A stretch of 64,000 bases of DNA from positions 1,550,001 to 1,614,000 of the forward strand of contig JBBELK010000032.1 of NCBI GenBank assembly GCA_037783545.1, in the 5' to 3' direction. This document shows, in pieces, positions 10,675 to 22,780 of the stretch (positions are counted from its first letter, which is position 1; every line of letters starts with the position of its first letter). Origin of the DNA: Henricia sp. BOLD:AAB3569 (lineage: Eukaryota; Echinodermata; Asteroidea; Spinulosida; Echinasteridae). Under the pieces are notes generated by a model. It was not told the DNA's origin, made no database searches, and worked only from the letters and a program-made list of their open reading frames with translations. A program made the position numbers and the translations under genes.

Positions 10675-12165
10675 TAAGGCACAGTGGTATACTCCCTCAG
10701 ATTTTCCCCAAGACCTCTGACACACTGGGCAGACGCTCCACCAGCTGAGCTATAAGGCACAGTGGTATACTCCCTCAGGTTTTCCCCCAAGACCTCTGAC
10801 ACACCGGGCAGATGCTCCACCAGCTGAGCTATAAGGCACAGTGGTATACTCTGTCAGGTTTTCCCCAAGACCTCTGACACACCGCGCAGACGCTCCACCA
10901 GCTGAGCTATAAGGCACAGTAGTATACATGTACACCCTCAGATTTTTCCCAAGACCTATGACACACCAGGCAGATGCTCTACCAGCTGAACTATAAGGCA
11001 AAGTGGTATACTCCCTCAGGTTTTCCCCCAAGACCTCTGACACACCGGGCAGATGCTCCACCAGCTGAGCTATAAGGCACAGTGGTATACTCTGTCAGGT
11101 TTTCCCCAAGACCTCTGACACACCGGGCAGACGCTCCACCAGCTGAGCTATAAGGCACAGTAGTATACATGTACACCCTCAGATTTTTCCCAAGACCTAT
11201 GACGCACCAGGCAGATGCTCTACCAGCTGAACTATAAGGCAAAGTGGTATACTCCCTCAGGTTTTCCCCCAAGACCTCTGACACACCGGGCAGATGCTCC
11301 ACCAGCTGAGCTATAAGGCACAGTGGTATACTCTGTCAGGTTTTCCCCAAGACCTCTGACACACCGGGCAGACGCTCCACCAGCTGAGCTATAAGGCACA
11401 GTAGTATACATGTACACCCTCAGATTTTTCCCAAGACCTATGACGACGCACCAGGCAGATGCTCTACCAGCTGAACTATAAGGCAAAGTGGTATACTCCC
11501 TCAGGTTTTCCCCCAAGACCTCTGACACACCGGGCAGATGCTCCACCAGCTGAGCTATAAGGCACAGTGGTATACTCTGTCAGGTTTTCCCCAAGACCTC
11601 TGACACACCGGGCAGACGCTCCACCAGCTGAGCTATAAGGCACAGTGGTATACTCCCTCAGGTTTTCCCCCAAGACCTCTGACACACCGGGCAGATGCTC
11701 CACCAGCTGAGCTATAAGGCACAGTGGTATACTCTGTCAGGTTTTCCCCAAGACCTCTGACACACCGGGCAGACGCTCCACCAGCTGAGCTATAAGGCAC
11801 AGTGGTATACTCCCTCGGGTTTTCCCCTAAGACCTCTGACACACCGGGCAGATGCTCCACCAGCTGAGCTATAAGGCACAGTGGTATACTCCCTCGGGTT
11901 TTCCCCAAGACCTCTGACACACCGCGCAGACGCTCCACCAGCTGAGCTATTTGGCACAGTAGTATACATGTACACCCTCAGATTTTTCCCAAGACCTATG
12001 ACACACCAGGCAGATGCTCTACCAGCTGAACTATAAGGCAAAGTGGTATACTCCCTCATGTTTTCCCCAAGACCTCTGACTCACCAGACAGATGAGCTAA
12101 AGGGCAGACGCTCTACCATCTGAGCTATAAGGCACAGTGGTATACTCCCTCAGGTTTTTCCCAAG
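10675..12165 (-). repeat. tRNA-like tandem array with 241-bp higher-order period
   Basis: About 19 head-to-tail units of 78, 79 or 84 bp. On the minus strand each begins GCCTTATAGCTCAGCTGGTG, a tRNA-like acceptor strand plus D-arm and A box, and continues GCATCTGCCCGGTGTGTCAG. Three unit types (79, 78, 84 bp) repeat as a block of 241 bp from about 10831 to 11557. Units at the edges are more diverged. Open frames across the array repeat as 'PYSSAGGASARCVRGLG' and are not genes. Confidence 0.9.
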
Positions 12166-12599
12166 AACCCAATCGTTCTCTTATTGTTGCATGGGACCGC
12201 AACTGAGCAAAGTAACAAACACAATATTTGGTATGGTACCTAATCACCATTGAAATGAAACAACCAAACTATGGGATGAGAAAAAAAACAGCAACAGCGA
12301 GAGTCATGTCAAACGGACATGAGGCGCATCTACCGGTAGTTTGCTCACTAAAATGGCACCTTGAATTTCTACGGAGGTCAGCCCCTGGTAGAGTAGTCTA
12401 TCTTGCAGCAGGCATTTAACTTTAATAGTTTGTGTAGTATTCAATTGTTCGTATTCAAATTTATGCAAATAAATGCTTGATTTACATATTACTGCACCAT
12501 TAATTAATACTGACATATTGATGTACTGTTCTTGCCTTAATCAAAATTATGCAAATCTGCTACTTATTTACATATCACTGCAGCATGCTAAATTTACTA

Positions 12600-12948
12600 T
12601 TTTGCCCTTGCTCATGTATGGTGTTCCCCTGAAGCGGAGTTCCAGTTTTGTTTTTTAGAAGTCACATCATGGCCATGGTTTTATCATGATGCTACCCAGA
12701 ATGCCCCAATATTTTCTCATGTTTATTCATGCATGGTGTATACCCCTGAAACTGAGTTCCAGTTTTGTTTTTTGGAAGTCACATCATGGCCATGGTTTTA
12801 TCATGATGCTACCCAGAATGCCCCAATATTTTCTCATGTTTATTCATGCATGGTGTATACCCCTGAAACTGAGTTCCAGTTTTATTTTTTAGAAGTCACA
12901 TAGTGGCCATGGTTTCATCATGATGCTACCCAGAATGCCCCAATGCAT
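12600..12948. repeat. Three copies of a 117-bp tandem repeat
   Basis: Units share GATGCTACCCAGAATGCCCC, at 12688, 12805 and about 12921. Because 117 is a multiple of three, open frames run through it. Confidence 0.85.
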
Positions 12949-13619
12949 TGAATGAAATGAGTTAATACTGACATCAGGTGTACTATCCTTATAAAAATTT
13001 TAATTTTAAAAATTGCTCATTTACATACCATATTTCCCAAATATGTTTGTTTCTACTACTACGGCATGTTACTCACAGTGGCTCAAGAGTCCAAAAACAT
13101 TTACTTCCAGCCAAAAAGCTACAAGAGTTGAATACACCTTTCAAAGATTTTTGCAAACTTTGTTTTGTTGATCATCATGTCTCTGTTAGGGGCCGTCCAT
13201 AAAGGAGGGGGAGGGGGTTGTTGACATTGCGTACAGGGTGGCAGGGGGGAGGGTCCAAGCCAATGCGTATGTACACAAACTGAAAATTTGCTTTTACTAA
13301 AACGAGAAAGGAATTGGACAAGTTGACAACAGAGTAATTAAGTAAACTTTACATACTCATGCATTTGATTTGATTTCCTTTTAACAGGACCAATTTATGA
13401 AGCTCCCTTGTGTTGCTGCCCATGCTTGGACTATTGGACTCCACATGTACAGTACATGTCTCTCTCTTGTTGGAATTCATTTGTCATCATGAGCAGCTTT
13501 TATGTATTGTAATCATCAGCTTGTTACTACTTCTCTACATTAGGAATAGCTTGCTCTTTCCCAATATAATCTTACAGCACTTTTGCTCAGTGCTTTCCCA
13601 AGAACTATCATTATGTTAA

Positions 13620-14640
13620 CAATTTGTGCTTGGGTGGGATTTGAACCCACAACATTCTGCATTCTGAAGCAGTTGCCTTAACTACTCAACCTCTCGTTGT
13701 GCTGGTGTCAAAGGGCCTGTTTGATTCTTGCAACATTTAGTATCAAAACTAATCCCTTGCCCTTTTCCAACAATTTATAAGAACAATTAAAAATATCAAA
13801 ATGTGCTTGGGTGGGACTCGAACCCATATCCTCATTCTCCTACATTCTACTACAACAGTTGACCTGACCACTCGATGTGCTGGTTCAAATCATGGAGCAG
13901 TTGGGACTGGAACCTAGAACAGTTGCCTCACTCATTCGACCAATGAGTGTACTGGTCTCAAAGAGCCAGTTGGTTCCACAACTAATCCCCTGCCCTTTTC
14001 TGATGCAATTTATCAGCACTTTATGCTCGGAGCTTTCCCAAGAACTCTGTTAAAACCTGTGCTTGGGTGGACTTGAACCCACAACCTTCTGAATTCTAGA
14101 GCAGTTGTTTTTAACCTTTCAACCAATCATTACGCAGGTGTCAAAGGGCCAATTTGAATCATGGAAGTTGGTATCACAACTAATCTAGTGTAGTTGCCTC
14201 AACCACTTGACCACTCAGTGCGCTGGTATCAAAGGGCCAGTCTGAATCATGGAGCAGTTAGTATCACAACTGCCCTTTCTTGGTCAAATTTATAAGAACT
14301 GCTAAAAACATCAAAATGTGGTTGGGTGGGACTTGAACCTACATGTAGAGCAGTTGTCTCAAATTATTCAACTACTCAGTGGCAGTGCATTGGTGCAAAA
14401 GGGTCTATTTGAATCGTGGAGCAGTTGGCATCACAACTAATCCCTTGCCCCTTTTTGACGATATTTATTTTTGCTATGTGCTCAGCGCTTTCCCAAGAAC
14501 TATGTTAGAACCTTGTGCTTGGGTGGGACTCGAACCCACAGCCTTCTGCATTGTAGAGCAGTTGTCTTAACCACTCGCCCACTCAGTGAGCTGGTGTCGG
14601 ACTGTCCAGTGCTTGGGTGGGACTCGAACTCGCAGCCGAG
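13620..14640 (-). repeat. Cluster of tRNA-derived repeat units
   Basis: Six units near 13626, 13802, 14060, 14318, 14515 and 14610 carry TGCTTGGGTGGGA followed by a B-box complement (CTCGAACCCAC or TTGAACCCAC). The best unit, 14592-14512 on the minus strand, has an A-box region GAGTGGTTAAGAC and a B box GGGTTCGAGTCCC. This is a Leu/Ser-like tRNA layout. Spacers of roughly 100-180 bp contain AACTAATCCCTTGCCCTTTT. No unit has intact stems, so I do not call tRNA genes. Confidence 0.7.
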
Positions 14641-14957
14641 CAGATCTTTTAAGCACTTTTGTAAAGCACATTTTTGTATTTTCTTTTTTAATTACTAAAA
14701 CATCTTTGAGCAAATTCCGCTCAAACTCCATAACATTTTCGGGCCTGTTGTCTGTTTTGGCACCGTCATATTTAGTTAGATGATAGCATTGCTGCGGTTG
14801 TAGCAGTGTGGATGAACTAAACCATCTTTTGTTTGTATCAATTCTGCTTTTATAAAATGCATTAAGTTCATTCATACCTCCACACATTTTTCACTTTAGT
14901 GTTAGATATTTGGTTTGAAGTAACTTAGTTAACTTATATATTTTCTTTCCCTTTTAG

Positions 14958-15042
14958 TCTGTGGCTACTGTTTATATGCACCACCCATCATGTTGAGATT
15001 TGCTGGGAGAAGAAATCTGGCCAGTGTTGACCTACAGTATCA
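14958..15042 (+). CDS. Possible internal exon of an unrecognised gene
   Basis: Acceptor CCCTTTTAG and donor CA|GTAAGT bound a frame reading CGYCLYAPPIMLRFAGRRNL and on to QYQ. The phase does not connect directly to the 15664 exon without a stop, so an exon is missing between them or one call is wrong. Confidence 0.3.
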
Positions 15043-15663
15043 GTAAGTCTCAGTCCATTGTTCTGTTCATCTTTACTGCAAATCCATTTTGGGTCAATTT
15101 TATGACAATAATTCTTTTTAAAAATCACAAGGGGTTAGTCCAGCAGTTATTTGCACAAATCGGCATAAAAATATATGACTTTTTAAAAAATGTCTCAGAA
15201 ATTATCAGGAAAACAATTTTTGCCCGTTTCCAACCTGTTTTGGTACGTTTCAAAGTTAAATTCTGAATATTTTTTGTCTTTGCTGAAAATCCATACTGAT
15301 GCACCCCGGTAGGGTCGTCTCTACCATCCCAATCAACTCTGATTGTGAATGTAGCCTGCAGTTTATACAGTGAACACTCATTGGGGAAGATTCCACTACA
15401 CATTCAAATATTTGCGGAAATGCCTCTCATCTTGCATTTTAATTGCTCTACACTTGACGTTAATTTCTCCAAAGCAGTTTATTTGTAAACTCCACCATGC
15501 GTGAGGCAATCCATGATTTTAAACAAATCAGATGTGAATCTTTGTAAGCAACCTAACGTGTCTTCATTTTTCCAGCCAAATTGAAAAATTCATCAACTTT
15601 TAATTTTCTCTAAACTTGCAGCATTTTATAACGTAGTCGTTATGTTTTCTTAATTTGTGACAG

Positions 15664-15773
15664 GTGACAAAGACGTGTGTGCCAAGCGATGTCGACCAGG
15701 AGCTGAATATTTTCAAGATCTGTTTTGGCAGACCTCACTGCATCGTCTTCAGAGTGGCCAAGATTGACCCACG
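15664..15773 (+). CDS. Probable coding exon of an unrecognised gene
   Basis: Acceptor TTGTGACAG, donor ACG|GTGAGC. The open frame contains DQELNIFKICFGRPHCIVF followed by RVAKIDP, with balanced protein-like composition. It joins in phase to 16457-16481. I do not recognise the family. Confidence 0.42.
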
Positions 15774-15781
15774 GTGAGCGG

Positions 15782-16172
15782 GGAATTTTGGCAACACATA
15801 CCATATTTTCCAGAAAATACCTTTGTCTGGTCTCAAAATAAAAGAAATAAGTTTCAGTTGTTCTGAAGAGATAACTTGTGCCCAAAAAGGGTTACAAACA
15901 GTGTGACAACATGCCTTTCTAAAAACCCTGTATACCAATTTCCAATATACACTCGTAACTGGGACGGCCTAAAATGTAACACAAGTGTCCGTCCCGGTTA
16001 CGAGCGTATATTGGAAATTTGATCACATGGTTTTTAGAAAGGCATGTTGTCACACTATTTGTAACCCTTTTTGGGCCTAAGTTATCTCTTCAGAACAACT
16101 GAAACTTATTTCTTTTATTTTGAGACCAGACAAATGTATTTTCTCGAAAATATGGTCTGTATTGCCAAAATG
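15782..16172. mobile_element. Foldback of about 390 bp inside the presumed intron
   Basis: The arms (15782-15967 and 15983-16172) share TCAGTTGTTCTGAAGAGATA and ACATGCCTTTCTAAAAACC with inverted partners. They are about 90 percent alike by eye. The loop is about 15 bp. It starts 8 bp after the donor at 15774. Confidence 0.8.
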
Positions 16173-16456
16173 CCCTCTTTACTGTATGAAGTATCTCCAG
16201 TTTTCGAAAAATGACCATTGGGCCTTCAGGAGTTGCAGTTTACAGGCATGCAACTTTTCCTCATCTGCACCATCGAAAATTAAAAAAACACTGTACAAAG
16301 TCGGAGATTTGTTTGCATTTCCCTTGTAACACAGTTGCATGCCTGAGTTTACAGCATAGAAAAACATTATCTGATTCAACAAATATGGAAATGTTGCATT
16401 TGTGCCATCTGTAGATTTACTATACTGTTTAAAAACTTTTTACTTTTCCCCCGCAG

Positions 16457-16481
16457 ACACAAGTTGAAGAAATCAGGATGA
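16457..16481 (+). CDS. Probable last coding exon of the unrecognised gene
   Basis: After the strong acceptor TTTTCCCCCGCAG, the reading continues RHKLKKSG then TGA, giving a basic C-terminus. An AATAAA at 17157-17162 could end the transcript. Confidence 0.38.
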
Positions 16482-16554
16482 TTGAACCTTCTGCCACAGA
16501 GATCAAAAAAAAAACCAAAGCAACAACAAGAAGCTCTGCTGTCCAAGCCTCTCT

Positions 16555-17010
16555 CCAAAAACAGTTTGTAAACATTGAATCAACTCAACTGAACCTTCCA
16601 TCTATCAGTCCCTAAGCACACAACTCTTCAGTGTCTCAAAAATGACTATCAGTTTGTAAACATTGAATCAACAGAAGAAAAAACCTTCTATCCATCCTAC
16701 AGTCAGTTCCTAAGCACAACTCTTCAATGTCTCAAAAAAAATGACTAACAGCTTGTAAACAAACAAGCTGTCCTAAATTTGTTCAAGCCTCTCTCCAAAA
16801 ATTGATTAACAGTTTGTAAACATTGAATCTTCTATCCATCCCTAAGCACACAACTCTTCAGTGTCCCAAAAATGACTATCAGTTTGTAAACAAACCAAAA
16901 CTTGCTCAAATTATTTTCTCAAAAAATGACTATCAGTTTGTAAACAAACCAAAACTTGCTCAAATTATTCTCTCAAAAAATGACTAACAGTTTGTAAACA
17001 TTGACTTGTA
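16555..17010. repeat. Degenerate minisatellite, possible 3' UTR
   Basis: AATGACTATCAGTTTGTAAA recurs about six times with ATTGAATC and CACAACTCTTCAGTGTC modules between. Confidence 0.7.
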
Positions 17011-17156
17011 CTTAATATTCTTGTCTTCATTTAGCAACAACCAATTGTATTTATTTCTCTTGTAGCATTGTTAAATGTACTTTAACAAATATAGTAATGT
17101 TTGTAAACAATCTTATTTAAATAGTGTTATATAGTTAAAGTAACTTCCAAAGTCAA

Positions 17157-17162
17157 AATAAA
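17157..17162 (+). terminator. Candidate poly(A) signal of the unrecognised gene
   Basis: AATAAA, 676 bp past the TGA at 16481. Position only; no other support. Confidence 0.25.
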
Positions 17163-17336
17163 AGTCACTGACAACAAAAGTTTCATTTGTAAACAAGTCT
17201 CATTTTATTCTGTACTCCAATAAGTAAACCAAGTAATATATTCAAGTAAAATGTTCATTAACTTAATTTATGCAAGGTCCTAATTGCTATTGTCTTTACA
17301 GATAGTCCAGGGCACGGTGGACCAAAATTATAATTT

Positions 17337-17373
17337 GAAAATCGAACAGGGGTTGCCCCCTGTCCGATTTTCT
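17337..17373. repeat. Hairpin
   Basis: GAAAATCGAACAGGGG pairs with CCCCTGTCCGATTTTC around a short loop, with one bulged base. Confidence 0.75.
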
Positions 17374-18265
17374 AATGTATTGAAGTGGAGGTTTCCCTCC
17401 TCTAACTGTTAAAGAAAACATTAATAAAAATGGTGTACAAAGAAATACAATTAAAATGATTTATTAAACATTCACTGTAAAACAAGAAAATATAATTACA
17501 AACGATAACTGCAATTTCAAGAAACAAATAAGTAAAACACAACATTTGTAACTTGGTAAATCACAATTAAGTTACATATTGTCAGTAACAACATGACGAT
17601 AAACTGAAAATTTACTTTCTCAAGTTTTCTGTCTACATACCCAATTGACTGAAAATACCATCGGCAATTTGTTCCAGATTACGACAAACCACATCACTCG
17701 CGAAAAGATTAAAAAACTAACACGTATTCCGGTTGTAGTCGAGTCCGTCAAACGTCCAGAAGCAAAGGATGAGCATGCACAAACGAATGCCTTTGTTGGA
17801 GTTCATTTGAGTAGTCAGGGACTTGTGGTGGACTTGACTACAACCCTGCTTGCAGCCTCATGAGCTCCCATTTCTGAAAAAGAAAATTACAAAAATTAAT
17901 TTCAGATCAACACAATTTACAATGCATTTCATACCAAAACAAAATGATTTTTGAGTTAAATTTCTCATAACTTATTCCATTTGCCTAAAACAATTTACCA
18001 GTCGTACAAAAAAGTACCTTTTAGCTGGAAATCATGTGTAGAGCCATTCTCTTGTTACATGTGTAGCTTTTTGAACTGTATTATGTTCAATAAATTTCCT
18101 GTTGGTGAATACTTTTGCATTAATATAGCATGGAAGTCATCTACAGGGGTTCACCTTATATAATAATACAGCACTTGTCTCAAATTTACTTGAAAATTTC
18201 TTTTTACAGGGAAAAAATGTCTGTTACGTGTGTGCCCTGTAGATGACTACCATGCTAAACTCCTC

Positions 18266-18715
18266 AAAAAAAGTTTGGAAAGTCAAGTTTGACTGACGAT
18301 TTTTCTCTTGTTACTAAATCATTTCCCTTGAAATTTGTATCATTGGAAAGCTCTGTTATTCCTCTTTACAGTGATGTGTCATTTGTTATGATTAATCGAT
18401 TCTCGGATGTGTAGTATAGCGGAATACAGGGGTGGGTGGAAAGTGAAATGTCACAAAATTCACTGCTATTGTTGTGCATTCCCCTTTTGCTTTGAGGATG
18501 GGAATGTGTCAATGCACTTTTTGACAATAGCAATGCATTTTGTGACATTACACCCGCCCCGTATTCAGCTGTACTGCACATCCCCCAATTGCTTAATCAT
18601 AACAAATGACACATCGTAAAGAGGAATAACAGGGCTTTCCAATTATATAAAATTCAAGGAAAATTATTTTGCAACAAGAGAGAAATCGACAGTCAAACTT
18701 GACTTTCCGGAAATG
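18266..18715. mobile_element. Foldback of about 450 bp, roughly 80 percent arms
   Basis: The arms share GGAAAGTCAAGTTTGACT, GTTATTCCTCTTTAC and GTGTCATTTGTTATGATTAA with inverted partners. The spacer is about 10 bp. A smaller inverted pair, GTCATCTACAGGGG and CCCTGTAGATGAC, lies just to the left (18132-18249), so elements may be nested. Confidence 0.75.
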
Positions 18716-18959
18716 CTTCAAAATGTCACACACATAGGTTTATTTAAACATGTCCAGTTTACGTGATCACTAAATGGGTTGACAGGAAAATTTCCACATG
18801 TTTAGTTTTATTAGAATGTAAAATGTTACAGCAAAAAAATTGCAGATTTGATCAGGAAAAACCCAAAATTTACCCAAAAAAATGTGACTTATTCTAAAAT
18901 GAGTTGGATGTTGCACAGCCCGAGTCAAGTTTTTGCAAGTATAACTGGAAATCAGTGGC

Positions 18960-19120
18960 GGTTCTAGGCTTATGGAAATTTCAAGCACTACCCAGATAGT
19001 GCCTGGATCCACTGCCAATTTCTAGTCATGATCACAAAAACCTGGCCCAGGCTCATGGACATTTCAAGCACTACCCAGATAGTGCCTGGATCCACTGCCG
19101 ATTTCTAGTCATGATCATAA
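18960..19120. repeat. 83-bp direct duplication
   Basis: TTTCAAGCACTACCCAGATA and CTAGTCATGATCA recur with 83-bp spacing. Confidence 0.8.
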
Positions 19121-19473
19121 AAACTCAGCCCAAGCTGTCAGACACATTTTTCAAAAACAAAATTACATTTTTTGGCCAATCCTCCGGTTTTCTGATGATT
19201 GAGTACTGAATTCTTTCCTCATAAAACCAGGTTAATTTAGTTTAACTTTGAAAATGCACACAAACTTGTTTATGGTTTTTCAATGATTATCAATTTATAG
19301 GTAAGAATTAAGGGTTTTTTCCCTATAAAAAAAAACTAACTAAATTTAAGAATTTGCTTACAAACAATTTTTAGCCATTCTCGTGTTTTGAGCACAAACT
19401 GCATGTTACACATTTCATTTTCTACAAAAAAGAAAAGGTCAATTCATGTGGCGTGGATTGCATTTGAGACAAT

Positions 19474-19890
19474 AGAGAGGTTTCGCAAGGTGACGAATAC
19501 GGATAACGGTAACCGTTCACGTTGATGCGCTCACTGAACTGGGTTTCGCACTGTGTGACTACGTGCATACATTCATCTGCTAAATATGCTCTGCGCTTGG
19601 CTTTGTTTGCAGCAGAATTTCCTCACTTTCACGTGGGAATGATTCATTAAATTCGATTGGTATTCATGGAAGATACATCACGAAGAAACAAAATGCATAA
19701 AACTTATTAATCCATCACGGAAAAAGCGAAAAATCTGCATAACCGGTATCCGTTTTTATGCTACGCGTATGGAGGCCAATAACCGTTGTTCACGCATATG
19801 AAAAACATGTGTACTATATACGGTTACGCGTCACGAGACGCGCATAAAGTCATGACGTATCAGTATCCGTGACGGTGCGAAAACCTCCCT
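19474..19890. mobile_element. MITE with AAT target duplication
   Basis: Ends AGAGAGGTTTCGCA and TGCGAAAACCTCCCT continue as an imperfect inverted repeat (ACGGATA). AAT flanks both sides (19471-19473 and 19891-19893). The interior contains several GGTAACCGT/ACGGTTA words. Confidence 0.65.
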
Positions 19891-20404
19891 AATGATTTAG
19901 TTCTAAACGTGGGTTCTCTCCACCCAGGAGTAAATGGGTACCTATAAGGACAGTGAATGTTGATATGTTTGCTGGAATACATGTATTATAATGGCAGACA
20001 GTTCATGTTGTAACATCATGATGCAGTTTGTACTCCAATTTTAAACCACTTCAGCAAGTCAATTCATTCCCTTCACACATATGCAATAAGTAAAGTTTGT
20101 TTAATCTACATGCCAAACATATTTGATTTTGTGCTGTACATTTACCAGCATGTCTGAATGAAAATTGTGGCCATGCACAACATGGAACCTTCCGACTTTT
20201 GACACAGATGAGTAGGTGAAGTCTGTACGATGTATGTATTCATGTAGCCTTTTCGCGAATTCAACTTGATGTGCACAGGTTTCAGGATGATATACGGATA
20301 CAAATACGTTGCTATATTTTCTTCTTTAATAGCATAGTGCAGGTAATTTGCAGAATGAGTTATAAGTATCGTGGCAGTTTGGGTCATTAACTTACAAACT
20401 TCAG

Positions 20405-20665
20405 GTGGAAACACCCGAAGGTTGTGGTTTTCAGACTACTTGAGGTACTTGTGCCCTTGAGCAAGACACTTTACCCCAATTGCTCCATCCTGTGGATGGG
20501 ATGTAAAGCCCTAGGTCCAGTATTGTGTAATGCATCTTAAAGATCCCAGAACATTCTTTCGGAAGAGAAGGGGAATTTTCCCAATGTCTCTGGCTTAGCC
20601 GCCACTTGAGGTGGTTCGCATTGAGATGTCAAGAGACATGAAATGCGCTATTAAAGGACACCAGA
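20405..20665 (+). mobile_element. Diverged SINE copy
   Basis: Carries GCCCTTGAGCAAGACACTTT, GGGATGTAAAGCC and CATTCTTTCGGAAGAGAAGG, the body of the family seen at 1-320. A remnant at 21098-21150 may be another piece. Confidence 0.65.
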
Positions 20666-20699
20666 AATTTATCAGTAAATTTGTGTACACTGATTTTGC

Positions 20700-22030
20700 C
20701 ACTGATTTCTCAAGCAATGAAATTGCGAAAAGGCCAATAGTTTAGTTATTTTCCTAACTTAATTAGTTTTAAAATTATCAAAAACTAATGGTTTCCGGAA
20801 AATGCAGGTATTGATTTTCATCATCTCTCAAGCCAAGTTTCTTTCATGTCACTGCAGGGCCACATATTCCAATTTTGTTTTAGTTTTACTTTTTGCCACA
20901 AGATTTAAATTTGGAGGTTAGTTCTTTCCTTTAAAATATACGTGGGGTTCATTACCATGCACGGACACCCAGGATTTGCCTTTTATAAACCAAGTAAAAA
21001 CACACAAAAATTTCTGGGCCAATTTTAATATGAAATTTAGATATCCAAACAGTCAAGTGTCATGTACTCAATACCTTGGTTAATTCAAAAGGTTGTAGAT
21101 GTGCCTTTGGGCAAGGCATTTTACCATAAATTGCCTCTCCACACAGAACAATATAGGTACCTACTTTGGTGGTGAATGTATAAAACTCCAGTACTATTTA
21201 TATCATTAACATCAACCTAAGAATTGCATGCCAAGATATTCATGGTAAAATTGGCTCCAAGCTCAAACAATGCATCTTTAAAGTTACAATAGAGACTATA
21301 TGATACTTACATTTAAACTGGACCCTTGGCTGGTGATCAAAAACCTGAGGAGAAAAGACAAAGTATTGCTGTTAATAAAACAAATAAAAGGTTCTCAAAA
21401 CCCTAACCATGATCATTCAAAATGGCCTCATTTTGTTGAATTATTGTTTTGTGGTAATTTTAATTGTTCCTATGTGGATTAAATAAGAGAATTCTAGTTA
21501 AGAGTTGAGAAGTTAATCAGAATTGTTTTCCTTTAAAATAACTTATGTCGCGCTTACGCAATGTATTTTCAATGTATAAGGGAAAAAATACCGGGAATTA
21601 TTCCCAGTTGTCCGATGGGTTTAGTGCAGGAAAGCTTATGTGATGTCCGACTTGTAAATTCTTTCCAAAATTACACTATCCACTATAAAATTCATTTTTC
21701 GGTAAAAGTTGAGAAGATGATCAGAATTTGTTTTGGTATGAATTCCGTTCACTGGTTGCCACTGAGACGCCGTGTGTTAAACCTATGGAACAGGGCAGTA
21801 TTTTCAAGAACATTTTATGAATGTTTGTTACTGCACAATTCACTTCCCTTTCAAATATTTTGATGGTTATTAAGTCATAAGGAGAATATAAGTGGCAGCA
21901 AGTAAACAGAATTCTTTCCTATTTTACTTAAATACCTGCATTATTTCATTCATACAGCTTATCTTCCGCTAAAAAAGTGAAATTTTGTTGTGAAAATATT
22001 ATTTTAGCCTGAATAAAAAAAAGTTATTAT
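20700..22030. other. Non-coding stretch, no gene seen
   Basis: AT-rich with only short open frames. No domain or splice pattern recognised. Confidence 0.4.
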
Positions 22031-22031
22031 T

Positions 22032-22423
22032 TTCGTTTAGGTTGAACAAAGATTTTAAGGAAATTACCTCTTGGAATCAACAGATAATCCAATTATAAGA
22101 TATACTTTCCAGTTTACACATGCAATTTTGTCGCAAATGTTGCTTTTCTAAAGAAAAATGACATTTTCTTCTTCAAAAATTGCATTTAGTAATTGGTGCA
22201 CAAGATGAACCATGTACGCTTGCATGCAGCGGCCTCTATTGTCGCGCTTACTCTCAGTGATTTTGTCTTACTCTCTGCAGTACCGGTAGTTTTATTATTT
22301 ATTTATCTCAAAAATGCAACATTTCCGACAAAAGTGCAAGTGGGAAGTATATCTTAAAATTGGATTATCTATTGATTCCAGGAGGTAATTTCCTTAACAT
22401 CTTAATTGTTCAACCTAAACGAA
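22032..22423. mobile_element. MITE with TTCGTTTAGGTTGAACAA ends
   Basis: Arms of about 100 bp in inverted orientation share GGAAATTACCTC, GGAATCAAC and AAGATATACTT. No open frame of interest. Confidence 0.75.
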
Positions 22424-22705
22424 TAAAATAACAAAAAACCTTAATTTTGTTAATGAAGTCCATAAGACTTGTACAAAGAGTTGAAAGTGCAGGTATTTAA
22501 AGTAAAATCTTTCAGGAATTTCTTCCAATTAAGAGTTTTAACAGATCCGCAATTTACCTTTTCCATGAAGCCGCCGTCATATGGTAGTACACGACTCCAT
22601 CCTGAAAGCGAAAACAACAATCAGATTAGAAGGATGGTTTAATACTTGATTAAGCCCCATTATAAGCAAGGAATCAAAACAAGTTCATTTCACTCAACCC
22701 TAGAC

Positions 22706-22780
22706 AAGGTTACCTCGGCTCGAGGTAACCTAAGCTTGTCTAACCATAGAGCAAGGAACTGTTCCTTGCGGACTATGGTC
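22706..22780. repeat. Two adjacent stem-loops
   Basis: GACAAGGTTACCTCG pairs with CGAGGTAACCTAAGCTTGTC, immediately followed by ACCATAG-GCAAGGAAC pairing with GTTCCTTGC-CTATGGT. Both have short loops. Confidence 0.75.

Noticed and set aside
10750-12059. Overlapping minus-strand frames of about 100 codons with 'PYSSAGGASARCVRGLG'
   Set aside because: They are read-through of the tRNA-like tandem array, and the frame repeats with the DNA period. There is no codon or domain evidence for a protein.
13620-14640. Functional tRNA genes
   Set aside because: B boxes are good but acceptor and anticodon stems do not pair, and no unit gives a full cloverleaf by eye.
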